Part shown: in pieces, positions 44,213 to 54,700 of the stretch
Position numbering within the stretch: the stretch's first letter is position 1
How the letters are laid out: every line of letters starts with the position of its first letter
Source: Salegentibacter sp. R32
GTDB lineage: Bacteria > Bacteroidota > Bacteroidia > Flavobacteriales > Flavobacteriaceae
NCBI RefSeq assembly: GCF_008692195.1
Contig: NZ_RXOM01000032.1
Location: forward strand, 62,001-126,000
DNA: 64,000 bases
Reading direction: 5' to 3'
Position numbers and translations under genes: made by a program
Notes under the pieces: model-generated
Database searches by the model: none
Told to the model about the DNA's origin: nothing
Seen by the model: only the letters and a program-made list of their open reading frames with translations

Positions 44213-44308
44213 ATATACCGCACAAGTTTTTTGTAAAAATAATAAAGTTTGTCATTTCCTATATTTAAAACGTTTAAAGTTTTAAAAAATTGGTCATTAC
44301 GCTTAGAA

Positions 44309-46723
44309 TTAGGATTTGTTGGTTGCTGCGCTAAAATCTAATTCGGTAAAGTTTTCGTTGACTGTAATGGTTAAATGTCCATTTTGCTCTATAGATTCGA
44401 TGGCTTCAATCTTGTTATCTAATTGTATGGTTTCAATTTTAAATGGTAACCCGTGAATTTGTATTTTGAATGTTTTAGAATCACTTTTAAATGAACCTTC
44501 TATGTGTTGTTGGATAACTAATTGATTTTTTCTGCCGGTGAGCTTAAATGTACGAAGGCAATAGTTGCCGGTAGTGTAATCGTAACCATCTTGTAAATCT
44601 TCAAAAAACTGAGAATCTTCTACTCCTTCTTTGTAATAAACGTCCAGTACAATTTCTTCAATCTTTTTCTCCCCTACATATTGCTGAACAGGATATTTGG
44701 GAATGATGGCGCCTTCTTTAATAAATATAGGCATCGTATCTATATCGGCTTCTACCCAAATTTCTTTTCCGCCTATTTCAATTTTATCGGTCCAGTAATT
44801 GTACCAATTTCCGCGAGGGATGAACATGCGTCTTCCTTTGGCATTAGGTTCTAAAACAGGACAAACCAAAATGCTGTTTCCGAAGATAAATTCATCTATT
44901 CTATAGTGGGTGTTGGCATCTTCTTGGTCATACATCACTAATGATTTGATAAGCGGAATTCCTCTTTCTGTATATTCCCAAAAGGCGGTGTATAGATAGG
45001 GAAGAAGTTGGTAGCGTAACTCGATAAACTTTCTGACGATATTGGTGATGTCTTCGCCAAACGTCCAAGGTTCTTGTTCTCCGTGGTCTCCAGATGAATG
45101 AACTCTAAAAAACGGATGGAAGGCTCCTAATTGTATCCAACGGGTAAAAAGTTCGCCTTGAGGTTGCTCTGCAAAACCGCCAATATCGCTTCCTACAAAT
45201 GAAAAACCTGAAGTTGCTAAGCGTTGAACTTGTACGTTGGCTATCCATAAATGTTCCCAGTTGGCAATGTTATCTCCTGTCCACGTAGAAGTATAGCGTT
45301 GCGTACCGGAATAAGCGGCTCGGGTAATGACAAATGGCCGTTTGGGATGAGCAAATTTTTTGACGCCATGGTAAGTCGCTCGCGCCATTTGCATACCATA
45401 AATATTATGTGCTTTTCGATGGCTGCAAGGATTATCATCATAATCGTGTCTTACATCGAGAGGAAATGTTTTGTTGGGAACTTCCATGATGGCGGGTTCA
45501 TTCATATCATTCCAAACTCCTCTTACTCCAATTTCACCTATGAGTTCTTTGAAGAGCCCTGCCCACCATTTGCGAACTTCAGGTTTAGTGAAGTCGGGGA
45601 AATAGCATTCGCCGGGCCAGACTTTTCCTTTGGCGTAAGGGCCGTCTGCTCTTTTGCAAAAATAATCATTGGCCAAGCCTTCTTTAAAGATTTGATAATC
45701 AGGTTCTATTTTGATGCCTGGGTCTATAATGGCCACGGTTTTAAAACCTTCATCTGCCAGTTCTTTTACCATGCGCTTTGGGTCGGGGAAATAATCTTTG
45801 TTCCAAGTAAAACATCTAAATCCATCCATGTAATCGATATCAAGATAGATAGCATCACAAGGTATTTGCAGTTTCCTGAAAGTGGAGGTGATTTCTTTTA
45901 CTTTACTTTCGGGATAATAACTCCATTTGCATTGATGAAAACCCAAGGCCCATAATGGTGGTAATTTGGGTTTGCCGGTAAGTTCTGTGTAATTTTTAAC
46001 TACATCTACCATTTTGGGGCCGTAGATAAAATAGTAATTCATCTCGCCGCCTTGTGCCCAAAAGCTGGTGACGTATCTTCGTTCTTGCGCAAAATCAAAA
46101 AAAGTTCTGAAAGTATTGTCAAAGAAAATCCCATAGGCTTTTTTGTTGTACAGTCCTGTATAAAGCGGAATGGCTTTATAAATTGGGTCTGTTTCTTTTC
46201 CGTAGGCGTAAGAATCTGTTACCCAGTTTTCAAAACGCTTGCCTTTTAGGTTTAAGTTGTTAGATTTGTCACCAAGACCAAAATAGCTTTCTCCATCGTG
46301 GGAAACTTTGCTCATTTTAACGATATCTCCTCCGTGCTCATAGCTTTCTTCCCAATGAAAACCGAGTTCATCTTGGTTTACGAGCGTACCATCAACGCTA
46401 TCGTACATTTCAATTTTAAGGTTTTTCTTAGCAACCTTACAAATAAGTTTGGAAGTAGTAATGATGTAATATTCATCATCATCTTCCATGTCTAATTGAT
46501 TATGACTTGTGTGATAGTGATTATTAATGGCGTACGAAAAGTCATTAGCAAATCTACCAGTAGTAGAATACCTGAATCTAAATAACTCTCCACGAAGAAT
46601 AGTTATTTGAAGGGCGACACCATTTTTAGTGGTAAACTGAAATGAATTTACATCTTTTGAAAAGGATACTATGTTGGAAGGGAATACATTTCCCTTTTTT
46701 TCTAATTCTGTATTTGTAATCAT
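44309..46723 (-). CDS. Glycoside hydrolase family 31 (alpha-glucosidase)
   Basis: 804 aa, no signal peptide, so cytosolic. GH31 layout: N-terminal beta-sandwich (about residues 20-245), catalytic barrel (about 250-590) with the nucleophile Asp in VWNDMNEPA and the acid/base region around TSTWTGDNIANWEHL, then C-terminal beta domains. Likely cleaves alpha-1,4/1,6-glucosidic ends of glycogen-derived glucans. It is the last gene of the minus-strand cluster after glgA, glgC and glgB (147 nt behind glgB), consistent with glycogen turnover. DUF5110-like C-terminal region. Confidence 0.92.
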   Translation of the reverse strand: MITNTELEKKGNVFPSNIVSFSKDVNSFQFTTKNGVALQITILRGELFRFRYSTTGRFANDFSYAINNHYHTSHNQLDMEDDDEYYIITTSKLICKVAKKNLKIEMYDSVDGTLVNQDELGFHWEESYEHGGDIVKMSKVSHDGESYFGLGDKSNNLNLKGKRFENWVTDSYAYGKETDPIYKAIPLYTGLYNKKAYGIFFDNTFRTFFDFAQERRYVTSFWAQGGEMNYYFIYGPKMVDVVKNYTELTGKPKLPPLWALGFHQCKWSYYPESKVKEITSTFRKLQIPCDAIYLDIDYMDGFRCFTWNKDYFPDPKRMVKELADEGFKTVAIIDPGIKIEPDYQIFKEGLANDYFCKRADGPYAKGKVWPGECYFPDFTKPEVRKWWAGLFKELIGEIGVRGVWNDMNEPAIMEVPNKTFPLDVRHDYDDNPCSHRKAHNIYGMQMARATYHGVKKFAHPKRPFVITRAAYSGTQRYTSTWTGDNIANWEHLWIANVQVQRLATSGFSFVGSDIGGFAEQPQGELFTRWIQLGAFHPFFRVHSSGDHGEQEPWTFGEDITNIVRKFIELRYQLLPYLYTAFWEYTERGIPLIKSLVMYDQEDANTHYRIDEFIFGNSILVCPVLEPNAKGRRMFIPRGNWYNYWTDKIEIGGKEIWVEADIDTMPIFIKEGAIIPKYPVQQYVGEKKIEEIVLDVYYKEGVEDSQFFEDLQDGYDYTTGNYCLRTFKLTGRKNQLVIQQHIEGSFKSDSKTFKIQIHGLPFKIETIQLDNKIEAIESIEQNGHLTITVNENFTELDFSAATNKS

Positions 46724-46869
46724 AAATGAAAGATTATAATAAAGTAAATTAACAGAATAGTTATGATATATAAGCTGCTAATAAAATAATTATTTAAATG
46801 TATGAAGTGAATTTCTTTAAATGCTATAAAGTTTTTATAAAAGTTAAATTGAAATGGAATGAATTCAAT

Positions 46870-48792
46870 TTATTCATTATTTGAGGAAGTGTATTTGAAT
46901 ACAATGGTGGATGACGGTGGAATTTTAATAGTGGCTGAATATTTTTGAGACTGCCAAGGGGACTTATTTGCTGAAGTAATTTTGTTCTTATAATTACCAG
47001 TCCCGTAAAAAGATTTATGGTCACTATTGAAAACTTCTTTTATTTTTCCTAGCTGTGGGAGTCCTATTTTATACTCTTCAAAAGGAGTAGGAGTAAAGTT
47101 GCAAACAACGATGAGGTTGTCTTTTGAATCTTTCCCTTTTCTGATAAACGATAACATCGAATTTTCAGCATCATTATAATCAATCCATTCAAAACCTTCC
47201 GGGAGAAATTGCTTTTCATAAAGCGCAGGTTCATTTTTATAGAATTTGTTTAAAGCCTTTATGGCTTCCTGAATACCTTTATGCGGAGCATATTGAAGTA
47301 AATGCCAGTCTAAACTTTCATTAAAATTCCATTCTTCACTTTGCCCAAATTCACAGCCTTGAAATAATAAATTAGTGCCGGGATGCATAAACATATAGGA
47401 ATAGAGTAAACGTAAATTCGCAAAACGTTGCCATTCATCTCCTGGCATTCTTCCTAATATGGAACGCTTGCCATAAACCACTTCATCATGAGATAGCGGC
47501 AACATGAAATTTTCCGTGAAAGCATAGGTCAACGAAAAGCTAATATTGTTTTGATGGTATTTTCTATAAATAGGTTCTTTGGAAAAATACTGAAGTGTAT
47601 CGTGCATCCATCCCATCATCCATTTCATTCCAAAACCAAGTCCGCCAAGATGAACGGGTTTAGAAACACCGCTATAAGCAGTAGATTCTTCAGCAATGGT
47701 TTGTACATCTGGATAATTTGCGTAAACCTCTTTGTTGAGTTCTTCTAAAAAAGAAATAGCTTCTAAATGATGATTCCCACCAAATTGATTAGGTTCCCAT
47801 TCGCCCTCTTCCCTCGAATAATCTAAATATAAAATAGAAGCGACCGCATCTACCCGTAAACCATCGATGTGGTATTGGTCTAACCAAAATAAGGCATTAC
47901 TAATTAAAAAAGACCTGACTTCGTTACGACTGTAATTAAAAATTAAACTTTTCCAATCGGGATGATAACCTTTTTTCGGGTCGGGGTGTTCATAAAGATG
48001 AGTTCCGTCAAAAAAGCCAAGCCCGTGACTATCTTCTGGAAAGTGAGATGGCACCCAATCTAAGATAATCCCAATATTGTTTTGATGAAGTTGGTCGATT
48101 AAAAATTTAAATTCTTCTGGGTAACCAAACCTTGAAGTCGGTGCAAAATATCCGGTAATTTGATAACCCCAACTTGGGTCATAAGGATATTCCATAATGG
48201 GCATCAACTCCACATGTGTAAAGCCCATTTCTTTTACATAATCCACTAATTCGGTTGCTAATTCAAAATAAGAAAGCGACCTGTTTTCTTCTATTTTCTT
48301 TTTCCAAGAAGACAAGTGAACTTCATAAACAGAAAAAGGAGCTTCTAAGGAATTCTTCTGATTTCGTTTTTTAAGCCAAGTTTTATCTTTCCACGCATAA
48401 TCATCGTCCCAAACTATAGAAGCAGTGTTGGGCGGATGCTCGCACCTTCTGGCGTAAGGATCTGCTTTTTCGGTGATGATGTTATGGTGATGACTATGGA
48501 TTTTATATTTATAGAGATTTCCCTTTTTTACCTCAGGAATAAAGCCTTCCCAAATGCCGCTTTCATCCCAACGCACATTGAGTTTGTGCTCATTGTCTTG
48601 CCAATAATTAAAGTCTCCAATAACCGAAACTTGTTTTGCGCTGGGCGCCCATACCGAAAAATAAGTGCCTTCCACTCCGTTTAGTGTAATGGGATGCGCT
48701 CCGAATTTTTCATATAATTTAAAATGCTTTCCTCCTTTAAATAAGCTAATATCAAAATCGGAAAAAAGACTGTACGTATCAACTTTAGCCAT
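46870..48792 (-). CDS. glgB: 1,4-alpha-glucan branching enzyme
   Basis: 640 aa. CBM48 domain (about residues 30-125), then the GH13 barrel with HLSSWKKK, VELMPIMEYPYDPSWGYQITGYFAPTSRFG, the nucleophile Asp in DGLRVDAVASILYLDYSR, the Glu in TIAEESTAYSGV and LPLSHDEVVYGK, then a C-terminal beta domain. Introduces alpha-1,6 branches into glycogen. Its start codon shares one base with the stop of glgC, so it is coupled. Normal length for the short (N1-lacking) type. Confidence 0.95.
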   Translation of the reverse strand: MAKVDTYSLFSDFDISLFKGGKHFKLYEKFGAHPITLNGVEGTYFSVWAPSAKQVSVIGDFNYWQDNEHKLNVRWDESGIWEGFIPEVKKGNLYKYKIHSHHHNIITEKADPYARRCEHPPNTASIVWDDDYAWKDKTWLKKRNQKNSLEAPFSVYEVHLSSWKKKIEENRSLSYFELATELVDYVKEMGFTHVELMPIMEYPYDPSWGYQITGYFAPTSRFGYPEEFKFLIDQLHQNNIGIILDWVPSHFPEDSHGLGFFDGTHLYEHPDPKKGYHPDWKSLIFNYSRNEVRSFLISNALFWLDQYHIDGLRVDAVASILYLDYSREEGEWEPNQFGGNHHLEAISFLEELNKEVYANYPDVQTIAEESTAYSGVSKPVHLGGLGFGMKWMMGWMHDTLQYFSKEPIYRKYHQNNISFSLTYAFTENFMLPLSHDEVVYGKRSILGRMPGDEWQRFANLRLLYSYMFMHPGTNLLFQGCEFGQSEEWNFNESLDWHLLQYAPHKGIQEAIKALNKFYKNEPALYEKQFLPEGFEWIDYNDAENSMLSFIRKGKDSKDNLIVVCNFTPTPFEEYKIGLPQLGKIKEVFNSDHKSFYGTGNYKNKITSANKSPWQSQKYSATIKIPPSSTIVFKYTSSNNE

Positions 48793-50060
48793 TATTTTAT
48801 AATTGTACCCACGGGTAAAACTGCTCCTTTTTTTAATACCACAATACCTTCCTTGATGACGTAAGAATCAGTTTCTTTATCTTCTAAATGCTTTCCGCCT
48901 TCAATAATCGTGTTATCGCCAATCCTGCAATTCTTGTCAATAATGGTATAATTTATCTTGCAATTTTCACCAACACCGGCTAAGATCTCTATTTTTTCTT
49001 TTTCAATTTCTTCCAAAGATTCATAATCATCATTTCCCATCATATAAGTATTGGTAATAATAGAGCCTTTTCCTATTCTAGACCTGACCCCAATTACCGA
49101 GGATTCTATTTTTTCGGCACTAATAATACACCCTTCCGCAATAACCGCTTTTTCTAGTTGAGTGTTTACGATTTTTGAAGTTGGCAATATCCGTGCACGG
49201 GTGTACACCCTGTTTTTAATATCATATAAATTGAATTTAGGAATCTGTTCGGTTAAGCCAATGTTTGCTTCAAAAAAGGAATCGATATTTCCGATGTCTG
49301 TCCAATAGCCTTCAAATTGATAGCTAAATACCTTTCTTTTTCCAATGGACTGGGGAATGATTTCTTTTCCGAAATCTACCGTGCTTTCGTCATTCATCAA
49401 CTCTACCAAAAGCTCCCGATTAAAAATATAAATTCCCATCGAGCCTAAGTATGACCTACCTTCCGCTTCCATTTCCGGACCGGTGGGAGATACCCATTCG
49501 GGTAAGAGATCTGAACTAGGTTTTTCTATAAATGAAGTGATGCTATTTTCCTTATTTGTTTTTAAAATTCCAAAACTCGGAGCTTCTTTTGCATTTACAG
49601 GTACGGTTCCGATAGTAATATCTGCACCGGTATCTATATGCTGTTCGATCATTTTGTTATAATCCATATGGTATAATTGGTCACCCGATAAGATCAAAAA
49701 ATAATCAAATTTATTTTTCAGAAAATGATGCATACCCTGTCTCACTGCATCTGCCGTTCCTTGATACCAAGTTTTGTTATGAGGAGTTTGTTCCGCAGCC
49801 AATACATCTACAAAAGCTGAACTAAAAAAGCTAAAATTGAAAGTGTTTTTGATGTGCCTATTTAAAGAGGCTGAATTAAACTGAGTAAGCACGTACATAC
49901 GTTTTAAATCAGAATTAAGGCAGTTGGAAATAGGAATATCTACCAATCTATACTTTCCTGCAATAGGAACTGCAGGTTTAGACCTGCTTTCTGTGAGCGG
50001 GTGCAATCGTGTGCCTTGCCCACCACCCAGAATTACGGATAATACACTTTCGTTAAACAT
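48792..50060 (-). CDS. glgC: Glucose-1-phosphate adenylyltransferase
   Basis: 422 aa. Makes ADP-glucose, the committed step of glycogen synthesis. Motifs: GGGQGTRLHPLTESRSKPAVPIAGKYRLVDIPISNC at the N-terminus, the segments with GTADAVRQ and SGDQLYHMDY, the IEKP substrate site, and the C-terminal left-handed beta-helix (about residues 300-420). It is the usual point of allosteric control. One nt separates it from the upstream glgA stop and it overlaps glgB by one base. Confidence 0.95.
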   Translation of the reverse strand: MFNESVLSVILGGGQGTRLHPLTESRSKPAVPIAGKYRLVDIPISNCLNSDLKRMYVLTQFNSASLNRHIKNTFNFSFFSSAFVDVLAAEQTPHNKTWYQGTADAVRQGMHHFLKNKFDYFLILSGDQLYHMDYNKMIEQHIDTGADITIGTVPVNAKEAPSFGILKTNKENSITSFIEKPSSDLLPEWVSPTGPEMEAEGRSYLGSMGIYIFNRELLVELMNDESTVDFGKEIIPQSIGKRKVFSYQFEGYWTDIGNIDSFFEANIGLTEQIPKFNLYDIKNRVYTRARILPTSKIVNTQLEKAVIAEGCIISAEKIESSVIGVRSRIGKGSIITNTYMMGNDDYESLEEIEKEKIEILAGVGENCKINYTIIDKNCRIGDNTIIEGGKHLEDKETDSYVIKEGIVVLKKGAVLPVGTIIK

Positions 50061-50061
50061 G

Positions 50062-51474
50062 TTAGCTGGTTTTTATGGATTTATATAAGTCGTTGTATTT
50101 TTTAGCAGAAGCGTCCCAAGAATGATCTACCTTCATCATTGTTTTTCTAATATTTTTCAAGTTGGGCGTTTCTTCATAATAAGTTACCGCCCGTTGTATA
50201 GTATCTAAACAATCCTGAACACTCACGTGGTCAAAACGAAAACCAAAACCATCATCTTTTACGTCTGTTACCGTATCTTTTAATCCTCCGGTGCTGTGCA
50301 CAATTGGGATGGTTCCGTATTGCATCGCATACAATTGATTAAGTCCACAAGGCTCTACCCGGGATGGCATCAATAAAAAATCTGACCCCGCGTAAATCCG
50401 ATGGGAAAGCTGTTCGTCGTAACCGATGCATTTATTGTAATTGGTGGGATGTTTCAATTTTAATTCTTCCAACTGTTGCTCTATCGCTTTATCTCCTGAA
50501 CCTAAAATTAAAATATTGCAATTTTTTTCAGAAAGAGCTTTGTCAATTACTTCTGGTAAAAGGTCGGCGCTTTTTTCATACACCAATCGCCCAATAAAGG
50601 CGAACAAAGGTTTAGACAGGGAAAAACCAAACTCTTTGCAAAGCCATTTTTTATTAGCGGTTTTTCCTGTTTGAATGTTATTGATTGAGTAGTTTTTAGT
50701 AAGCATATCATCCGTTTCAGGATTCCAAACTGAAGTATCTATGCCATTTAAAATACCCACACATTTATCTCTTTCATGACTTAACAGACTTTCCAGCCCA
50801 TTGGCATCCTGTTGTAATTCTTCCATATAACTTTCAGAAACCGTGGTTACTCGCCAAGCGCATTTAATTCCTGCGGCCAACGGATTGATCACGCCGTCCC
50901 AATCCAACAATCCATTGTGTGAAATGTCAAAAGCAGGCAGGTAATGCATTAAATCGTGCGGAAACCAACCTTGGTATTGCGCATTATGAATACTCAATAT
51001 AGTGGGAATCTGATTGAGTTCTTTATATCTATAACATTCTTGCAGCATAAAAGGGATTAATCCCGTATGATGGTCGTGACAATGAATAATAGAAGGTTTT
51101 TGCTTTAAACTCAATATCCAATCTAAAGCAGCAATCTGAAATGCCATAAAACGCTCCGTATCATCATCCGAATACACATAATCTTTAAATAGAAGTTCAG
51201 GGACATTAATAAAAGTTACTTCTATTGATAAGGTGTTTTTCTTTAACCGTAAGATTTGGTAAGCGTACGTTTTTTCACCTAAGGAAATTTCGGCCTCGGC
51301 AATTTTTTTAAACTGATGTTTTCTGGTAAAAGCATTATCATAAAATGGCATCACAACCATCGCTTTTACCCCGGAATTTTCCTGATATTTGGGTAAGGCG
51401 CCAACCACATCTGCCAAGCCTCCCACTTTGGCAATTGGGTAACATTCAGCACTTATATGTATTACATTCATCAT
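50062..51474 (-). CDS. glgA: Glycogen synthase (ADP-glucose type)
   Basis: 470 aa, GT5. Start chosen at MMNVIHISAE, because GT5 proteins begin with the HISAE/KVGGLADV segment; the open frame runs 32 codons further upstream, but that extension has no family similarity. Motifs: KVGGLADVVGALPKY at the N-terminus (ADP-glucose), SIHNAQYQGWF, and the C-terminal FIGRLVYEKSADLL and MPSRVEPCGLNQLYAMQYGTIP. Elongates alpha-1,4 glucan. First gene of the glg operon on the minus strand. Confidence 0.94.
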   Translation of the reverse strand: MMNVIHISAECYPIAKVGGLADVVGALPKYQENSGVKAMVVMPFYDNAFTRKHQFKKIAEAEISLGEKTYAYQILRLKKNTLSIEVTFINVPELLFKDYVYSDDDTERFMAFQIAALDWILSLKQKPSIIHCHDHHTGLIPFMLQECYRYKELNQIPTILSIHNAQYQGWFPHDLMHYLPAFDISHNGLLDWDGVINPLAAGIKCAWRVTTVSESYMEELQQDANGLESLLSHERDKCVGILNGIDTSVWNPETDDMLTKNYSINNIQTGKTANKKWLCKEFGFSLSKPLFAFIGRLVYEKSADLLPEVIDKALSEKNCNILILGSGDKAIEQQLEELKLKHPTNYNKCIGYDEQLSHRIYAGSDFLLMPSRVEPCGLNQLYAMQYGTIPIVHSTGGLKDTVTDVKDDGFGFRFDHVSVQDCLDTIQRAVTYYEETPNLKNIRKTMMKVDHSWDASAKKYNDLYKSIKTS

Positions 51475-51687
51475 GGAAGTAAAGTAATCTAAAGAGTTTT
51501 GTTTGGTTAATTCGTAAAAAAGCAGCTTTAAGTTTGTAAGATTTACATTTTTAGAGCGGGTTTTTTTCAAATGACTTATAAATTTAATGAAATAGGTAGA
51601 GCTTTATCTGTTTATTTTGAAAAATTTAAGGACTTAATTTTTATGCTAATCCATTTTCCATAAGTTCCCATAAGTGGTTTAAAATTG

Positions 51688-51695
51688 TAAATTTG
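51688..51695 (+). promoter_or_regulatory. -7 box upstream of leuS
   Basis: TAAATTTG, exact TAnnTTTG match, about 53 nt before the ATG. No clear -33 TTG. Confidence 0.4.
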
Positions 51696-51748
51696 CAGTC
51701 AATAATTTTGAAGCAGTTTTGCGCTAATCAAACGGATAAACTATAAAA

Positions 51749-54700
51749 ATGAGCTATAACTTTAACAAGATAGAAGATAAATGGCAAAAATACTGGGCCT
51801 CTAATCAAACTTTTAAAGCTACTAACCAAAGCGATAAAGAGAAATTTTACGTACTCGATATGTTTCCTTATCCATCAGGAGCAGGTTTGCACGTGGGACA
51901 CCCGTTAGGCTATATTGCCAGTGATATTTATGCTCGTTTTAAAAGACATCAAGGTTTTAATGTCTTGCATCCGCAAGGTTACGATTCATTTGGATTACCG
52001 GCAGAACAGTACGCGATACAAACCGGGCAACATCCGGCGATTACGACCAAAACTAATATTGCACGTTACCGCGAGCAATTAGATAAAATAGGTTTTTCAT
52101 TCGATTGGAATAGAGAAGTAAGAACTAGTAATCCTGATTATTACCAATGGACGCAGTGGATCTTCATTCAGCTTTTTGAATCCTATTATTGCAACGATTC
52201 ACAACAAGCCCGACCCATTGCTGAATTAAAAGAAGTTTTTGCTGCGGAAGGAAACATAACCATTAATGCTGCTTGCGATGAGGATGTAACTGAATTTTCT
52301 GCGGAAGCCTGGAAAGCACTTTCAGAAAAAGAACAAGAAGAAATTCTTTTAAAATATAGATTAACCTACCTAGCGGAAACAGAAGTGAATTGGTGTCCGC
52401 AACTAGGTACGGTTTTAGCGAATGATGAAATCGTCAACGGCGTTTCAGAACGTGGCGGTTATCCCGTAGTTCGTAAAAAAATGAAACAATGGAGTATGCG
52501 AATTTCTGCCTATGCAGAACGTTTACTTCAAGGGTTAAATGATATCGATTGGACCGATAGTTTAAAAGAAAGCCAGCGCAACTGGATCGGAAAATCGGTG
52601 GGGGCAGAAGTTGAATTCCCCATCCTATCCTTCCCCAAAGGGGAAGCGAAAGCAGAGCCGGGTTATATGACAGGCGGAAATAATTCTAATTCACATCTTT
52701 TAATAAAAAAAGCTCAAGAAAACAGAGAAAACCCAACAGAAGCTGAAAAAATTCTTTGGGAACAATTAAGAAGTAAAAAGTTAGAAGGTTACAAATTTAG
52801 ACAACAACATTTGATAGATGACTTTATTGTTGATTTTGTGTGTCTCTCTAAAAAATTAGTTGTTGAAGTAGATGGAAAAATACATGAAACCACCAAGGAA
52901 TATGATGGAGAGCGAACTAAAATTCTAGAAGAAAAAGGTTTTAAGGTAATCCGTTTTAAGAATGAAGAAATTATTGGTGACCTTGATAATGTTTTACAAG
53001 AAATTCTTGAAACTATAGAGAAACAGGCTCCCCTTTCCTTCGGAGAGGGGTCGGGGGAGAGGATTTCCGTCTTCACCACACGTCCCGATACGATTTTCGG
53101 AGTAACTTTTATGACGTTGGCCCCAGAGCACGAATTGGTTTCAAAAATCACCACGCCTGAGCAAAAAGAAGCGGTAGATGCTTACGTAGAAGCGACAGCA
53201 AAACGTAGCGAGCGTGAACGAATGGCCGATGTAAAAACCATTTCCGGAGTATTTACCGGAGCTTACGCGGAGCATCCGTTCACCAAAGAACCGGTGCCAA
53301 TTTGGATTGGTGATTATGTGTTGGCAAGCTACGGAACCGGAGCGGTAATGGCCGTGCCTTGCGGCGATCAGCGTGATTTCGATTTTGCGAAACACTTCGA
53401 TATTCCGATCAAAAACATTTTTAAAGATGTCGATATTTCTGAAGCGGCACACGCCGATAAAGACGGAACCGTGATCGCGAATTCAGATTTCTTAAATGAT
53501 CTTCCGTATAAAAAAGCCTTAAAACGAGCGATTTTTGAATTAGAACAAATCGGTCAAGGTAAAGGGAAAACCAATTATCGTTTACGTGATGCGGTATTTA
53601 GTCGCCAACGTTATTGGGGAGAACCTTTCCCGGTGTATTACGTTAATGGAATGCCGAAAATGATCGACGCTGCTCATTTGCCAATTCAATTACCGGAAGT
53701 TGAAAAATATCTTCCTACTGAAGAAGGTGAGCCGCCATTAGGTCGTGCCGATGTTTGGGCTTGGGATACCGAAAAGAACCAAGTCGTAAGCAATGAGTTG
53801 ATCGATGATAAAACCGTTTTCCCTTTAGAATTGAATACAATGCCGGGTTGGGCAGGAAGCTCTTGGTATTTCTTCCGATATATGGAACCTGCCCGTCCGG
53901 CAGGCGGGGATGAAAAACGTGATGAGGTTTTCGCTTCACCGGAAGCTTTAAACTATTGGCAGAACGTCGATTTATATATTGGCGGAAGCGAACATGCCAC
54001 CGGGCATTTACTGTACGCGCGTTTCTGGACCAAATTTCTAAAAGACCGTGGACTTGTTCCCGTAGAAGAACCTTTTAAAAAGCTCATCAACCAAGGAATG
54101 ATTTTGGGAGATAGTGCTTTTGTTTATAGAGTTAGGTTAGCTGATATGGGTAATAAAGGTGAAGAAATTAAATTATCATTGCCAATTTTTATTAGTAAGG
54201 ATGTTTACAGAGAAATTTCTGAACCTGAATTTATAGGGAATAGTACTTATACGGCTCCAGATAAGTCTAAGGAAGCATTTCAAAAATCAAAGAAGTTTAT
54301 TGAAGATAAAACTGATATAAAATTACCTGAAGATAAAAATTTAATAATTTCGGGTACGGCTATTCATGTTGACGTTTCTCTAGTCAATACTTCAAATGAA
54401 TTAGATATTGAAGGATTTAAAAACTGGCGAGCAGAATTTAAAGATGCTGAATTTATTACGGAAGAAGACGGAAAATATATTGTAGGTCGCGAAGTAGAAA
54501 AAATGTCCAAATCAAAATTCAACGTCGTCAATCCCGATGATATTTGTGAAGACTATGGCGCCGATACCTTGCGTATGTACGAAATGTTTTTAGGTCCCCT
54601 AGAACAAGCCAAACCTTGGAACACCGCTGGAATCACCGGAGTACATAACTTCCTTAAAAAACTATGGAAGCTTTACCATTCCCCCTCCAACTCCCCCAAA

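Noticed and set aside
45251-45955. 234-codon plus-strand open frame opposite the GH31 gene
   Set aside because: An antisense shadow of the GH31 glucosidase, whose motifs and codon pattern are clear; the antisense product has no recognisable domain.
51475-51570. 32-residue N-terminal extension of GlgA
   Set aside because: GT5 enzymes begin at the HISAE/KVGGLADV block; the extension is of random composition and no promoter would support it.
52625-53062. DUF559 insert in leuS as an intein
   Set aside because: No Cys/Ser at the N-terminal junction, no HN-Cys/Ser end and no splicing-domain motifs; the flanks are C/G-rich hairpins instead.
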